From Neolewinella aurantiaca (GTDB taxonomy: Bacteria > Bacteroidota > Bacteroidia > Chitinophagales > Saprospiraceae): a DNA stretch of 61,071 nt. Location: assembly GCF_008014675.1 (NCBI RefSeq), contig NZ_VOXD01000036.1, forward strand, positions 1 to 61,071, in the 5' to 3' direction. The translations under genes were made by a program, and so were the position numbers. Below the pieces are notes generated by a model that was given only the letters and a program-made list of their open reading frames with translations, was not told where the DNA came from and made no database searches. Shown piece after piece: positions 16,186-24,670 of this stretch; positions within the stretch are counted from its first letter, which is position 1, and each line of letters begins with the position of its first letter.

Positions 16186-16223
16186 GCCCCGCCGTTCGGT
16201 ACGCGGCGGCGGGGCCTTTTTTC
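16186..16223 (+). terminator. Hairpin between precursor and modification genes
   Basis: GCCCCGCCG (16186-16194) pairs with CGGCGGGGC (16207-16215), followed by a run of six T after a C. It lies 16 bases after the precursor stop. As in the streptolysin S operon, a leaky terminator here would make precursor mRNA exceed enzyme mRNA. Confidence 0.75.
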
Positions 16224-16249
16224 TCCACCTGAATTTAAGATAGTAAACC

Positions 16250-17218
16250 ATGTACGACATCACGAATTACGATATAATAAAGGACGATGTAAACGACGTT
16301 TTCCAGGTCCGCACCAAAGCCAACGTTTTTTTAATCAGCTTTGATGATCCTGAGAAACAGGAACTTTTTGCAGTATTCTGCGATCTGGTAAAGGGCAATA
16401 AGGTCAGCTACCAAAAAATCTACCGCGAGCTCACTTCCCGCTATGCGGAGGATAAAGTGCTCGATGTTCTTTCTGAGCTCAAGGAGTATGAACTCCTTCC
16501 TCAGGAAATCAACCAGTTGGCTTTCGACGAAACAGGAATTACCGAAGAAGCCACCGCTTACCTCGCTCGTTTCAAGAAGAGTATTCTATTTATCGGTGGC
16601 GACAAACTGGGCGTTCCTTTTGTCGAAAAAGCAAAGCGGGAAGGCTACACCAGCGTGAGCCACCTTAACCGCAAGAACTGCGATTTCGAGGCAATTGAAG
16701 CAGGGATGGCCGCTGCTGATTTTATCATCGTTGATGGCTACGAGTACAACCCTTCACTCCTTAAACTGATCAACGAGCTGGCGATCCGGCTGGACAAACC
16801 CTGGCTGCTCGTTGGAGGCATCGAGGGAACGGAACTTAACGTAGGCCCGATGTTCTACGCCAAAGAAACCGGATGCTACGAATGCCTGCACCGCCGGCGA
16901 CTCAGCCAGGATGAAGGTCTGGCTTTTAATCAGGTTTACCACCAGCACCTGGAGGACAAAGAGCTTACCGGACAGCCGGATCAGTTCATCGACAACGGGA
17001 TCCTGATCGACCTCACGCTCAACTATGTATTCATCGAAATGAGCAAGTACCTCGCAGAGTGGTCCGTACCCGAAACCTGGAAAGCGATGCTGCTGATCGA
17101 CCTGTTCAGCTACAAGATGCGCAAGCACCACCTGCTCAAGGTACCCTACTGCGAAAGCTGCAACCCGCAGGTTCGTCACAACCTCGCTCCCTGGCTCGAA
17201 GCCGTCACCCTCAAATAA
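16250..17218 (+). CDS. TOMM cyclodehydratase E1-like partner (leader-binding, Zn site)
   Basis: This 322-residue protein has an N-terminal winged-helix-like RRE segment (about residues 1-90), which in this family grips the precursor leader. A ThiF/E1-like fold follows (LFIGGDKLGVPFVEKA, then ADFIIVDGYEYNP). Two zinc pairs are intact: Cys209/Cys212 in GCYECLHRRR and Cys301/Cys304 in PYCESC. The ATP-binding residues of true E1 enzymes are not evident, as expected for the partner protein that presents substrate to YcaO. The length fits a stand-alone partner, not a SagC-YcaO fusion. The YcaO gene starts nine bases downstream. Confidence 0.85.
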   Translation: MYDITNYDIIKDDVNDVFQVRTKANVFLISFDDPEKQELFAVFCDLVKGNKVSYQKIYRELTSRYAEDKVLDVLSELKEYELLPQEINQLAFDETGITEEATAYLARFKKSILFIGGDKLGVPFVEKAKREGYTSVSHLNRKNCDFEAIEAGMAAADFIIVDGYEYNPSLLKLINELAIRLDKPWLLVGGIEGTELNVGPMFYAKETGCYECLHRRRLSQDEGLAFNQVYHQHLEDKELTGQPDQFIDNGILIDLTLNYVFIEMSKYLAEWSVPETWKAMLLIDLFSYKMRKHHLLKVPYCESCNPQVRHNLAPWLEAVTLK

Positions 17219-17227
17219 TCCACGGTC

Positions 17228-18526
17228 ATGTATAAGATAGATACCAACCACCTGCAGGCCGTTCGGATGGTCTCCCCCGAGACGGGGATCTTGTCGCACA
17301 TCATGCGGATGTCCCGCCTCAATGAAGATCCCAAACTAATCAGCTACGGCATATGGCCGGGCGACACTGAGCCCCTGGGCGGAGAAAAATTCGGCGGCCG
17401 CAGTAGTGGCTGCGGTTGGGGAGACGAAGACGCGCTACTCGGAACCGTCGGTGAAACCCTGGAGCGTTACAGCTCCGCGTTTTACGACATTAAAATGGCT
17501 CGTTATTGCTCCTACAATGAGTTGCCCGATGGCGTCAACGTTCACCCTTCCGAATATGGTTTGTTTCACGAGAAGCAGCACGCCGATGAGCGCTTCAAAC
17601 TGAAGCCCTTCGACGAAAACATCAAACGACACTGGTTTCAGTGTGTCGATCTCACCAACGGTGCTGAAGGCTGGATCCCCGGCGAGTTCATCTATATGCC
17701 CTTTACCGTAGGGCACGAGTGGATCACCCTCACTACCTCTACCGGCCTGGCTGCGCACACCAGTATGAGTAAGTGCCTGCTTACCGCGCTTTACGAAGGC
17801 ATCGAACGCGATAGCTTCGTGATTACGTGGCTGCAAGGACTGGCTCCGCCCAAAATTGTCATCGACGCAGATATTCAGGCTTACCTCGATGAGCACATCC
17901 CCGCCAAGTACGAGTGGAACTTTATTGACATCACCTACGACGTAGGTGTTCCTACCGTGCTCGGTATTTGCATCGGGGAAGCAGAGTTTGGAGAGTTTGT
18001 AGCCGTTGGCTGTGCTACCCGGCCTACCCACGGGCAGGCTATCCGCAAAGCCATCAAGGAGATCAGCCAGGGAATCCCCTATTTCCGTTTCCTGCTGGGG
18101 CAGGAAAAAGACTGGACCCCGGACGACGACTACCACAAGATCCAGAATTTCGAGCAGCACTCCATCTTCTACACCAAGCGACGTGACCTCTGGCACGTAT
18201 TTGATCGCTACCGCAACGCTCCTGAGGAGCGTAAGATCGACTTCAACCTGGAGACCGGCCGGACCGACAAAGAAGAGGTACGCCACGTGTTGCGTCAAAT
18301 CAAGAACGCTGGCTGTAACGTGCTTTTCAAGGACACGACCACGCCCGACGTACGGCAGAGTGGCTTTTACACCGCCCGTGCTTTCGTGCCTCAATTCGTT
18401 CAGCTTGCGGGGGCATATCCTTTCTACTACAACGGCGCGCGCCGCCTCTACGAAGTACCCGCAAAAATGGGCTACCCGGTCCGCGACTACGATAACCTCG
18501 TAAAGTACCCACATCCCTTCCCGTAA
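17228..18526 (+). CDS. YcaO cyclodehydratase (azoline-forming)
   Basis: This 432-residue protein activates backbone amides with ATP so that Cys/Ser/Thr side chains cyclise to azolines. It shows the family pattern: RSSGCGWGDEDALLGTVGETLERYS (Glu76 and Glu79 in the ATP/Mg site), then SMSKCLLTALYEGIERD, IRKAIKEISQ near the C-terminal half and a final PHPFP. A proline-rich PxPxP-type tail marks azoline-forming YcaO proteins. It is in operon with the E1-like partner (gap of nine bases). It acts in the cytosol on the precursor encoded at 16030. Confidence 0.92.
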   Translation: MYKIDTNHLQAVRMVSPETGILSHIMRMSRLNEDPKLISYGIWPGDTEPLGGEKFGGRSSGCGWGDEDALLGTVGETLERYSSAFYDIKMARYCSYNELPDGVNVHPSEYGLFHEKQHADERFKLKPFDENIKRHWFQCVDLTNGAEGWIPGEFIYMPFTVGHEWITLTTSTGLAAHTSMSKCLLTALYEGIERDSFVITWLQGLAPPKIVIDADIQAYLDEHIPAKYEWNFIDITYDVGVPTVLGICIGEAEFGEFVAVGCATRPTHGQAIRKAIKEISQGIPYFRFLLGQEKDWTPDDDYHKIQNFEQHSIFYTKRRDLWHVFDRYRNAPEERKIDFNLETGRTDKEEVRHVLRQIKNAGCNVLFKDTTTPDVRQSGFYTARAFVPQFVQLAGAYPFYYNGARRLYEVPAKMGYPVRDYDNLVKYPHPFP

Positions 18527-18574
18527 TGAAGGAGCGATCTCATCATCGGTCTTGAATTCACAATAAAAACTAAT

Positions 18575-19441
18575 ATGACTAACCTAAGAGAAATATTTCG
18601 GGAGGCGGATACCTCACCCTTTGGCGACGTAAACGTAGCTCAGTCGCTGGCAATGCTGTACCACGAAAATTCCAAATTTGACCGGTTCTCACAGCGCAAG
18701 CTTGGCGACAAAATCAACGCATTCTATTCGCCATACCTAACTAAGCGTTCCAGCCAACCTTATAAATGTTACCCCAACGCACCGCGTATCGACCTTTCTC
18801 CTTATAAGGACCTGGCACCGGAAGGGGCGAACTACTTCGATTTGCTGGCCAACCGGTCCAGTACGCGCAGCTACGACCCACGTTATAAGATTTCGATCCC
18901 GGAGCTGGCCGTGCTGCTACAGCAATCTTACGGTGTAACGCGTAAGCAGAAAATCGAAACTGAAGGCGTAGATGGCCACGTTGGTTTTCGGCAAATCCCA
19001 TCGCCCGGAGGGCTCTATCCGCTGGAGATTTACGTCGTGAACCTCCGGTCTCAGTGCGAGCCCGGTTTATACCATTTTCGTCCAGACACCTGTGAGCTGG
19101 AATTCCTCAAGCCCGGAGACCACACCGAGCAACTGAGGAAAATGATCTACGCCGAGCCCTACATCAATCTCCCCGAAAGCGGATTGGTAGTACTCACCAC
19201 CGGAATCATCGAGCGTATGGCCATCAAGTACGGTGAGCGTGGTTACCGTTTCATGCTTCACGAATCTGGCTTCGTGGCCATGACGATGTCTCTCATCGCC
19301 GAAAGTCTTGGCCTTGGCAGCTGTATGGTCGGCGGCTATAAAGACGACCAGATCAATGAGTTCCTCGGCGTCGACGGCGTCTTCGAAACGGTGCAAAACG
19401 TATTAATCATCGGAAAAAAACAGCCATGTCCTCTCCCGTAA
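18575..19441 (+). CDS. SagB-type FMN-dependent azoline dehydrogenase
   Basis: This 288-residue nitroreductase-fold protein likely oxidises azolines to azoles with FMN. It has RSSTRSYDP (FMN phosphate-binding Arg/Ser), the SagB signature PSPGGLYPLEIYVV, GLYHFRPDTCELEFLKPG, and YRFMLHESGFVAMTMSLIAESLGLGSC, ending in a short NVLIIGKK strand. The presence of a dehydrogenase predicts aromatic thiazoles/oxazoles in the product. The stop overlaps the ABC ATPase start by 16 bases. Confidence 0.9.
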   Translation: MTNLREIFREADTSPFGDVNVAQSLAMLYHENSKFDRFSQRKLGDKINAFYSPYLTKRSSQPYKCYPNAPRIDLSPYKDLAPEGANYFDLLANRSSTRSYDPRYKISIPELAVLLQQSYGVTRKQKIETEGVDGHVGFRQIPSPGGLYPLEIYVVNLRSQCEPGLYHFRPDTCELEFLKPGDHTEQLRKMIYAEPYINLPESGLVVLTTGIIERMAIKYGERGYRFMLHESGFVAMTMSLIAESLGLGSCMVGGYKDDQINEFLGVDGVFETVQNVLIIGKKQPCPLP

Positions 19442-20301
19442 TTACCCTCACCGAGCTGGCTTTTCGCGTTGAAGATCGTGATATCCTGCGTGGTGTAAAC
19501 CTTTCCATCGAGCGGGGCGAAACCTTCGCTCTGCTGGGGAGCAACGGAGCCGGAAAGTCGACCCTGTTGAGTATGATCAGCGGCAACCAGCGCCCCACAG
19601 AGGGCGAAGCGATCGTCTTCGGGCAAGCGCCGAAAACGGATAGCCGGGTAAGTATTCTCAGTGATGTCGTTCCGCTCTTCCCCATGCTCAAGGTGAAAGA
19701 GATTATCCAGTACTTCGACGCCTTCTACGGGCGTGCACCCAACGCCAATAACGAGTTGGTGGAGGTGCTGGAGCTCGGAACCATCTTCAATAAGCTTTTC
19801 CGTACGCTGTCTAAAGGACAGCGCAAACGGGTGGGGCTTTACCTGGCGCTGGCTTCCAAACCTGAATTGCTGATCATGGACGAGCCAACCTCCGATCTCG
19901 ACCCCCTCATCCGGGAACAAATCTGGAAGCGCCTCCTCAATGATCCGGATATGACGGTGCTCTTTACCACCCACGATTGGGAAGAAGCCCGGGCTTACGC
20001 CGATCGCCTCACCTTCATTCACGACGGGGCATTATTGACCCAACCCGCTACCCCACAAGCTCTGCTGACCAGCCCCGAAGGCATCGGCGCCCGTAAACTG
20101 GTGATCCCGACCACGGCCGCTGATGAAGGGATGATTGCTGACCTGAGGCACGTTCGTCTCGAGGATGAATACCACATCTTCGCCGATGGACGTACCGAAG
20201 AGCTTGTTAGCCGCCTGAGCCGTGTGACGCTCAATTTCTCCGTCCTAGACAGCACGTTGCAGGACGCTTACCAGTACCTCATTAAAACGAAAACAGCATG
20301 A
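19426..20301 (+). CDS. ABC transporter ATP-binding protein of the RiPP locus
   Basis: This 291-residue ATPase has Walker A GSNGAGKST (38-46), signature LSKGQ (128-132), Walker B LLIMDEP (148-154) and the H-loop FTTHDW. It resembles drug/bacteriocin exporter ATPases (CcmA/NatA type). With the permease encoded directly after it (ATGA overlap), it should export the mature peptide across the inner membrane and may give self-protection. Confidence 0.9.
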   Translation: MSSPVITLTELAFRVEDRDILRGVNLSIERGETFALLGSNGAGKSTLLSMISGNQRPTEGEAIVFGQAPKTDSRVSILSDVVPLFPMLKVKEIIQYFDAFYGRAPNANNELVEVLELGTIFNKLFRTLSKGQRKRVGLYLALASKPELLIMDEPTSDLDPLIREQIWKRLLNDPDMTVLFTTHDWEEARAYADRLTFIHDGALLTQPATPQALLTSPEGIGARKLVIPTTAADEGMIADLRHVRLEDEYHIFADGRTEELVSRLSRVTLNFSVLDSTLQDAYQYLIKTKTA

Positions 20302-21014
20302 TCCGCGCACTAGCAATTTCGGCCTGGTTTCAGACGGTGATTTTCGTCCGGTTACGCCAGGCAATGTTTTTTACCATCGTTTTTCCGGCCTTTCTATTTG
20401 TCGTTTTCGGGTTCATCTTCGGAACGCCCGGCGATACAGAATATTACCTCTTTCTGATGACAGGAGTAGCGGGAGCTACCGCCCTCAGCGATGGTCTCTT
20501 CGCCGTCGGGCCGGTTGTTCGTGAGTTTTACAACAACGGCTTCATCGGTTACGTAAGGCAGATGCCGCATCCTTCGGCTCATGTAGGAGGACTTTTTCTG
20601 AGCCGGTATATCGTGTTGTTCGTAGTTGTTTTGCTGTTGATGTTGATAAGCCTGCTGTTTTTTGGCGCAACACCAACCCCTGAAGCTACACTGCGCTTGC
20701 TGCTTGCCATAGCTGTCGGTTTTACTGCATTCTCAATTATCGGATTGGCAATTTCGTTTATCGGTGATCGGATGGACAACGGGAAGGGTTTCGGCAATGT
20801 GTTGTATTTCGTTGTGATTTTCACCAGTCCGGCTTTTTACCCCATCGACCTGATCAACCCGACAGTAGCCCGTTTTGGTGATTTCCTGCCGCTTACTCCA
20901 ATACTGCATTTCGCGAGAAATGAAGCAGTGAACTGGTGGCCGCTGATTGTTTGGGGTGCCGTATCCCTGCCGGTGTACCTCTACAGTCTGAAAACCCGCC
21001 AAATCAAACGCTGA
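20298..21014 (+). CDS. ABC-2 type permease of the RiPP locus
   Basis: This 238-residue integral membrane protein has about six predicted helices. It includes MFFTIVFPAFLFVVFGFIFG near the start, LFVVVLLLMLISLLFF in the middle and a loop with TSPAFYPIDLINP typical of ABC-2 permeases. The start codon overlaps the ATPase stop (ATGA), and its stop overlaps the next start (TGATG). It forms the exporter together with the preceding ATPase. Confidence 0.88.
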   Translation: MIRALAISAWFQTVIFVRLRQAMFFTIVFPAFLFVVFGFIFGTPGDTEYYLFLMTGVAGATALSDGLFAVGPVVREFYNNGFIGYVRQMPHPSAHVGGLFLSRYIVLFVVVLLLMLISLLFFGATPTPEATLRLLLAIAVGFTAFSIIGLAISFIGDRMDNGKGFGNVLYFVVIFTSPAFYPIDLINPTVARFGDFLPLTPILHFARNEAVNWWPLIVWGAVSLPVYLYSLKTRQIKR

Positions 21015-21505
21015 TGTTCACGCCAATAAACTTCCTGATTGCCACCGCTACGATAGTCGTATTAATGCTGCTGCACGAAACAGCCCACTACGTATCGGCG
21101 CGGATGATGAACCTGCGGGTCATCGACTTCGGCTTGAAGATGCGCGGGGCTGTCCCTTACCCCTTCGTTGAGGTGGGCTGGACGCCCAATGCGCGCAAAC
21201 GACTCATTTACCTGATGGCTGGTGTGGCTACGACCGCCAGTTTGTTCAGCTTGTCTCTGATCACATCCGCCAGTTGGCTCATCCCGGGGATCTACCTGGG
21301 CTTTGCGGGGCAGCTGGTGCTGGAAACGAATCCGGTGTTCTCCGATTTTGTCATCCTTCAGGGGATGAACTCAGGAAAGGGGAAAAGTGACAACGACCGC
21401 ATGTTCACCGGGCCATGGTACGTTCACTTCGCCCTCTGGGTTTTGCTGATTGTACTGTTACTCTCTCCCCGCTTTCTGCCCGGGCTCCTGTTTGCCGGGG
21501 CCTGA
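21014..21505 (+). CDS. Small membrane metalloprotease-like protein (HExxH, M50-like)
   Basis: This 163-residue protein is mostly hydrophobic. HETAH (21-25) lies inside the first membrane helix, and a later helix carries ETNPVFSDF (Asn106, Pro107, Asp111). Together these resemble the HExxH and distal Asp of site-2 (M50) or DUF3267 intramembrane metalloproteases. Last in a chain of overlapping RiPP genes, it is the best candidate for leader removal, a job done in streptolysin-type clusters by an unrelated CPBP protease (SagE). Peptide processing is inferred from position. The ATG at 21014 fits the TGATG overlap better than the upstream in-frame start. Confidence 0.7.
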   Translation: MFTPINFLIATATIVVLMLLHETAHYVSARMMNLRVIDFGLKMRGAVPYPFVEVGWTPNARKRLIYLMAGVATTASLFSLSLITSASWLIPGIYLGFAGQLVLETNPVFSDFVILQGMNSGKGKSDNDRMFTGPWYVHFALWVLLIVLLLSPRFLPGLLFAGA

Positions 21506-21565
21506 TGCAGGGCAAATTCTTCTGATCAGTCCTCGTCTGGCCTGGTCGTACGTGAATCGCTTCTT

Positions 21566-21584
21566 GGGCGATTACGCGGGTGCA
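21566..21584 (+). repeat. Dispersed repeat copy between RiPP protease and first paralog
   Basis: The head GGGCGATTACGCGGGTGCA is partly decayed. The tail AAGAAGGTTTTTCGAAAAGG starts exactly like the copy at 45071. Confidence 0.7.
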
Positions 21585-21706
21585 AAGAAGGTTTTTCGAA
21601 AAGGCAAACAAACCATATTCATTCAATCTGAAAACCGAGCTCCTCCGGCATCCTGGCCTGGTGGTTAAAGGCTCTTCTATTTCATCAATCACCAAAATTG
21701 TTAGCC

Positions 21707-22507
21707 ATGCGCTTCCTTTACCTGTCTGCGTTCCTGCTATTGGGCGCTCTGTTCAACTCCTGCGGAGACGATACTCCGCCACCCCGCCGGCCGCTGGCCG
21801 AAGTCGTTCGTCAAATACAGCCCAACGCTACTCTGGAGGGCATCGAACCACGCATTACTGCAGCGACCAACCGCGCGTTCATGCGCAAAAGTGCTTCGCC
21901 GCTCACCGACTTACGCGACGAAATCACCAGTGTGAAAGGAGCCGAGTACGAACGCCTCGTTTCTTACTGGGCGGCGTTTACCGATTTTCAGATTGGTGTG
22001 TTTGGAAACAGCCACAACGACGATGCCGGCGCAAAAGCAGCCCTCGATCGCGGAATTGCTCTGCTGGAAAGCGTAGAGCGTAAGAACGCCGAAGAACTCA
22101 GCCTGCTTGCTTTCCTGCAGGGTTTCAGTACCGAGTTCGCCTCCGATACCGAAGTGATCGGGATTTCGGATAAAGCACAGGCCAACATCGCAGCGGCGAT
22201 GAAACTGAACCCCGACAATTTACGGACGCAGTACGTTCTTGGTTGCCTGGATTACTACACACCCAAAGAGTTTGGTGGTGGTAAGGTGGCGAAGATTCAT
22301 CTCAGCCGGGCTACGAACCTGCCCGCCAACAGCATCGATAGTCCTTACCTGCCAAGTTGGGGTAAGGCCGAAGCTTACGAATTACTGGTGCGTCATTACA
22401 CCGCTGAAGGCCAACTCGACGTAGCAGAGGCTACGCTTGAGGAAGGACTGGCACTGTACCCCGACGATCATCAGCTCAGCTTACTGGTAAGTGCAGATAC
22501 CGAGTAG
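21707..22507 (+). CDS. Lipoprotein paralog 1, TPR-like, downstream of the RiPP genes
   Basis: This 266-residue lipoprotein has lipobox LFNSC after a short signal peptide starting MRFLYLSAFLLLG. The mature part is helical, with blocks shared by all four paralogs: ATNRAFMRKSASPLTDLRDEI, YWAAFTDFQI, NAEELSLLAFLQGF, NLRTQYVLG, YYTPKEFGGGK, YLPSWGKAEAYELLVRHY and a tail EGLALYPDDHQLSLL. The helix pairs look TPR-like, and the YGGG-K loop resembles periplasmic T-component (TatT-like) proteins. I choose ATG 21707 over TTG 21698. A binding role for the peptide, or immunity, is only inferred. Confidence 0.78.
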   Translation: MRFLYLSAFLLLGALFNSCGDDTPPPRRPLAEVVRQIQPNATLEGIEPRITAATNRAFMRKSASPLTDLRDEITSVKGAEYERLVSYWAAFTDFQIGVFGNSHNDDAGAKAALDRGIALLESVERKNAEELSLLAFLQGFSTEFASDTEVIGISDKAQANIAAAMKLNPDNLRTQYVLGCLDYYTPKEFGGGKVAKIHLSRATNLPANSIDSPYLPSWGKAEAYELLVRHYTAEGQLDVAEATLEEGLALYPDDHQLSLLVSADTE

Positions 22508-22607
22508 GCCAGTAAAGAGACGAGCAGACCGGCAGGATCTACTGGTTGTAAGGTCCCTCCGGCTACCTGCACCCAGGAATGTTCACCGGCCGAAAACCGG
22601 TTATTGA

Positions 22608-22626
22608 ACCTGCGCCCTCGCCCGTA
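22608..22626 (-). repeat. Degenerate dispersed repeat copy
   Basis: The reverse complement is GGGCGAGGGCGCAGGTTCA, with three differences from the head. It lies in the gap between paralogs 1 and 2, facing the copy at 21566. Confidence 0.4.
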
Positions 22627-22755
22627 TCTGGTGTGTCTTGCTTCTTCCCTTCGGGGAGGAGATAGCTTCTCAAAATTATTTACCGACAGTATTGCTTCCT
22701 CCGGCGAAGCCTGCTACCGCCATCTTTTAATTCACCCTTTTTAAATGCTCATATT

Positions 22756-23559
22756 ATGAGAAATCTGTTCCTATTCCCCCTGCTGCTGGGGTTTTTGCTC
22801 GCGTTTACCTCGTGCGGCGAAGACAATGCTGCATCCGTTCAGCCACCTCTGGCAAGTGTTGTTGAAGAATTGCCACCCAACGCTACGCTGGAAGGTATTG
22901 AGGCAAAAATCACTAAGGCCACCAATGAAAGCTTTTTCAACGTCGACGCAGCTCCTCTGGCGAGACTGCACGAAGAAATCAACGCCGTGGCTACGCCTGG
23001 GTACGATCGTCTGGTCGCCTACTGGTCTGCCTACAACGACTTTCAGACCGCCATCTTTCATATGAAGAACGAAGAGCCTGCTGAAAGTGAGCGTACCGTT
23101 CGTCGGGGCATCGATGCTCTGGCTGCGATTGAAGGTAAAAACGCCGAAGAGTTAACGCTCCAGGCTTTCCTGCAGGGCTTCGCGATCCAGTTCAATACCG
23201 GCATGGCAACTGCTCGTGCGGCTAACGAAGCCATGGCCAGCATCGAAGCTGCCCGTGAACTGAACCCAGACAATCTGCGGACACAATACGTACTTGGTAG
23301 TCTCGATTTCTACACTCCCGCTGAATACGGAGGTGGTAAGAAAGCCGAAGGCTTCCTCGTGAAAGCCATCGACCTGCCCGTGCAAACCGTAGCGAGCAGC
23401 TACCTGCCAAGCTGGGGTAAAGCCGAAGCTTACGAACTGCTTGTACGCCACTACAAAGCTGCCGCTGACGAAGCAGTCGCTAGTCGCTACCTCAAAGAAG
23501 GACTTAGCCAGTACCCCGATAACTACCAACTCAGCGCGCTTAACACCGCCGGAGAGTAA
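22756..23559 (+). CDS. Lipoprotein paralog 2, TPR-like
   Basis: This 267-residue protein has lipobox AFTSC after LLLGFLL. It is the closest paralog of the preceding gene, sharing PPNATLEGIEAKITKATN, NAEELTLQAFLQGFAIQF, NLRTQYVLGSLDFYTPAEYGGGKK and YLPSWGKAEAYELLVRHY. Compared with paralog 1, the central helix has diverged most. The 248-bp gap before it and its own upstream A/T-rich stretch suggest separate promoters, not one tight operon. Confidence 0.78.
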   Translation: MRNLFLFPLLLGFLLAFTSCGEDNAASVQPPLASVVEELPPNATLEGIEAKITKATNESFFNVDAAPLARLHEEINAVATPGYDRLVAYWSAYNDFQTAIFHMKNEEPAESERTVRRGIDALAAIEGKNAEELTLQAFLQGFAIQFNTGMATARAANEAMASIEAARELNPDNLRTQYVLGSLDFYTPAEYGGGKKAEGFLVKAIDLPVQTVASSYLPSWGKAEAYELLVRHYKAAADEAVASRYLKEGLSQYPDNYQLSALNTAGE

Positions 23560-23587
23560 AGACGTTTTTCAGCACCCAAACGAACAT

Positions 23588-23663
23588 GATTTCACACCTC
23601 CGATGAGCATTTTCCACGTAGGCAAAGCCTGACAGAAATGATGCATCGGAGGTGGAAATCAAC
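23588..23663. repeat. Inverted repeat between paralogs 2 and 3
   Basis: ATTTCACACCTCCGATG at the left pairs with CATCGGAGGTGGAAAT at the right. The 11-bp core CACCTCCGATG is exact. The arms are about 40 bases apart, so it could be a large hairpin or a decayed mobile-element tip. Confidence 0.55.
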
Positions 23664-23752
23664 CGTTCCGAACGATTTCCGCTCTGCTCTTTCAGCGGGC
23701 TGGAGAGGACGCCGACTTCAAGTAAAACATTACCTAAATAAAAACTACAACC

Positions 23753-24520
23753 ATGAAATTTTCTCACTTCTTCCTGTCATTCATGTTACTGGGCCTGCTG
23801 TCCGGGCAGCTTTCTGCAAACGATACTACCCCACCCGATGAGGTACTGAAAAACGTAGAGCAGCGCATCAACACAGCCATGAGCTATGCTTTCATGAAGC
23901 GCAGCATAAGTTTCCTGACCGATCTCCGCGCTGAAATAGCAGCGGTGGAGGCACCGGATCAGCGCCGCCTGGCGGCTTACTGGACAGCTTACACTGATTT
24001 CCAGATTACGATTTACCAGCTGAAAAGCCGCAAAGCGGAAGAGGCTGTTGCTACCCTGAACAACGCCGTGGCGGCCGTGGAAGCCATGGATTCAAAAAAC
24101 GCTGAAGAACTGACATTGCTCGCTTACCTGCAGGACTTTGCTGTCCAGTTCGTTGCTCCGGAAGAGCGCGAAGCACTATCGAAGGCTGCAAGCAAAAACG
24201 TAATGGACGCATTGAAGCTTGACGGCTCAAACTTGCGCGCCAACTATGTGTACGGCCGGCAAATGTTCTACGACGGCGCCACCGATGAGGTGGAAACCAT
24301 CCTGAAGAAAGCCATCAGCCTTCCTGCTAACCCGGGTAATGATGATACCCAGCCGGGCTGGGGTAAAGCTGATACGTACGAACTGCTGGTGCAGTACTAC
24401 CTCAAACAGGGGCGGAATGCTGATGCCAAAACGACCCTCGATGCAGGACTTAAAGCCTACCCTGACAACTATCAACTGAGTGTGTTGGTGCCGGAGGTTG
24501 AAAAGTCCGGCAAGAAGTAG
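23753..24520 (+). CDS. Secreted paralog 3, TPR-like
   Basis: This 255-residue protein has a Sec signal peptide ending around GQLSA and no lipobox Cys, so it should be soluble in the periplasm or released. It keeps SYAFMKRSISFLTDLRAEI, YWTAYTDFQI and GWGKADTYELLVQYY. It has lost the FYTP-YGGG loop (now FYDGATDEV), making it the most diverged of the four. It also lacks the NATLEGIE block of paralogs 1 and 2. Function unknown. Confidence 0.75.
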   Translation: MKFSHFFLSFMLLGLLSGQLSANDTTPPDEVLKNVEQRINTAMSYAFMKRSISFLTDLRAEIAAVEAPDQRRLAAYWTAYTDFQITIYQLKSRKAEEAVATLNNAVAAVEAMDSKNAEELTLLAYLQDFAVQFVAPEEREALSKAASKNVMDALKLDGSNLRANYVYGRQMFYDGATDEVETILKKAISLPANPGNDDTQPGWGKADTYELLVQYYLKQGRNADAKTTLDAGLKAYPDNYQLSVLVPEVEKSGKK

Positions 24521-24670
24521 GAAGTCAGGTTGCGGGCCATTCGTTGCCAGGGAAGTTAAAAAGCAGGAAGCAGCGCTTCCCGTTTGCCCCCGGCTTTTAC
24601 AAACCAACATTACCTCCGGCGGCAACGATGTGCCCGCCCTCTTTCTCTAATAGATTTAAAACCTTTCACC

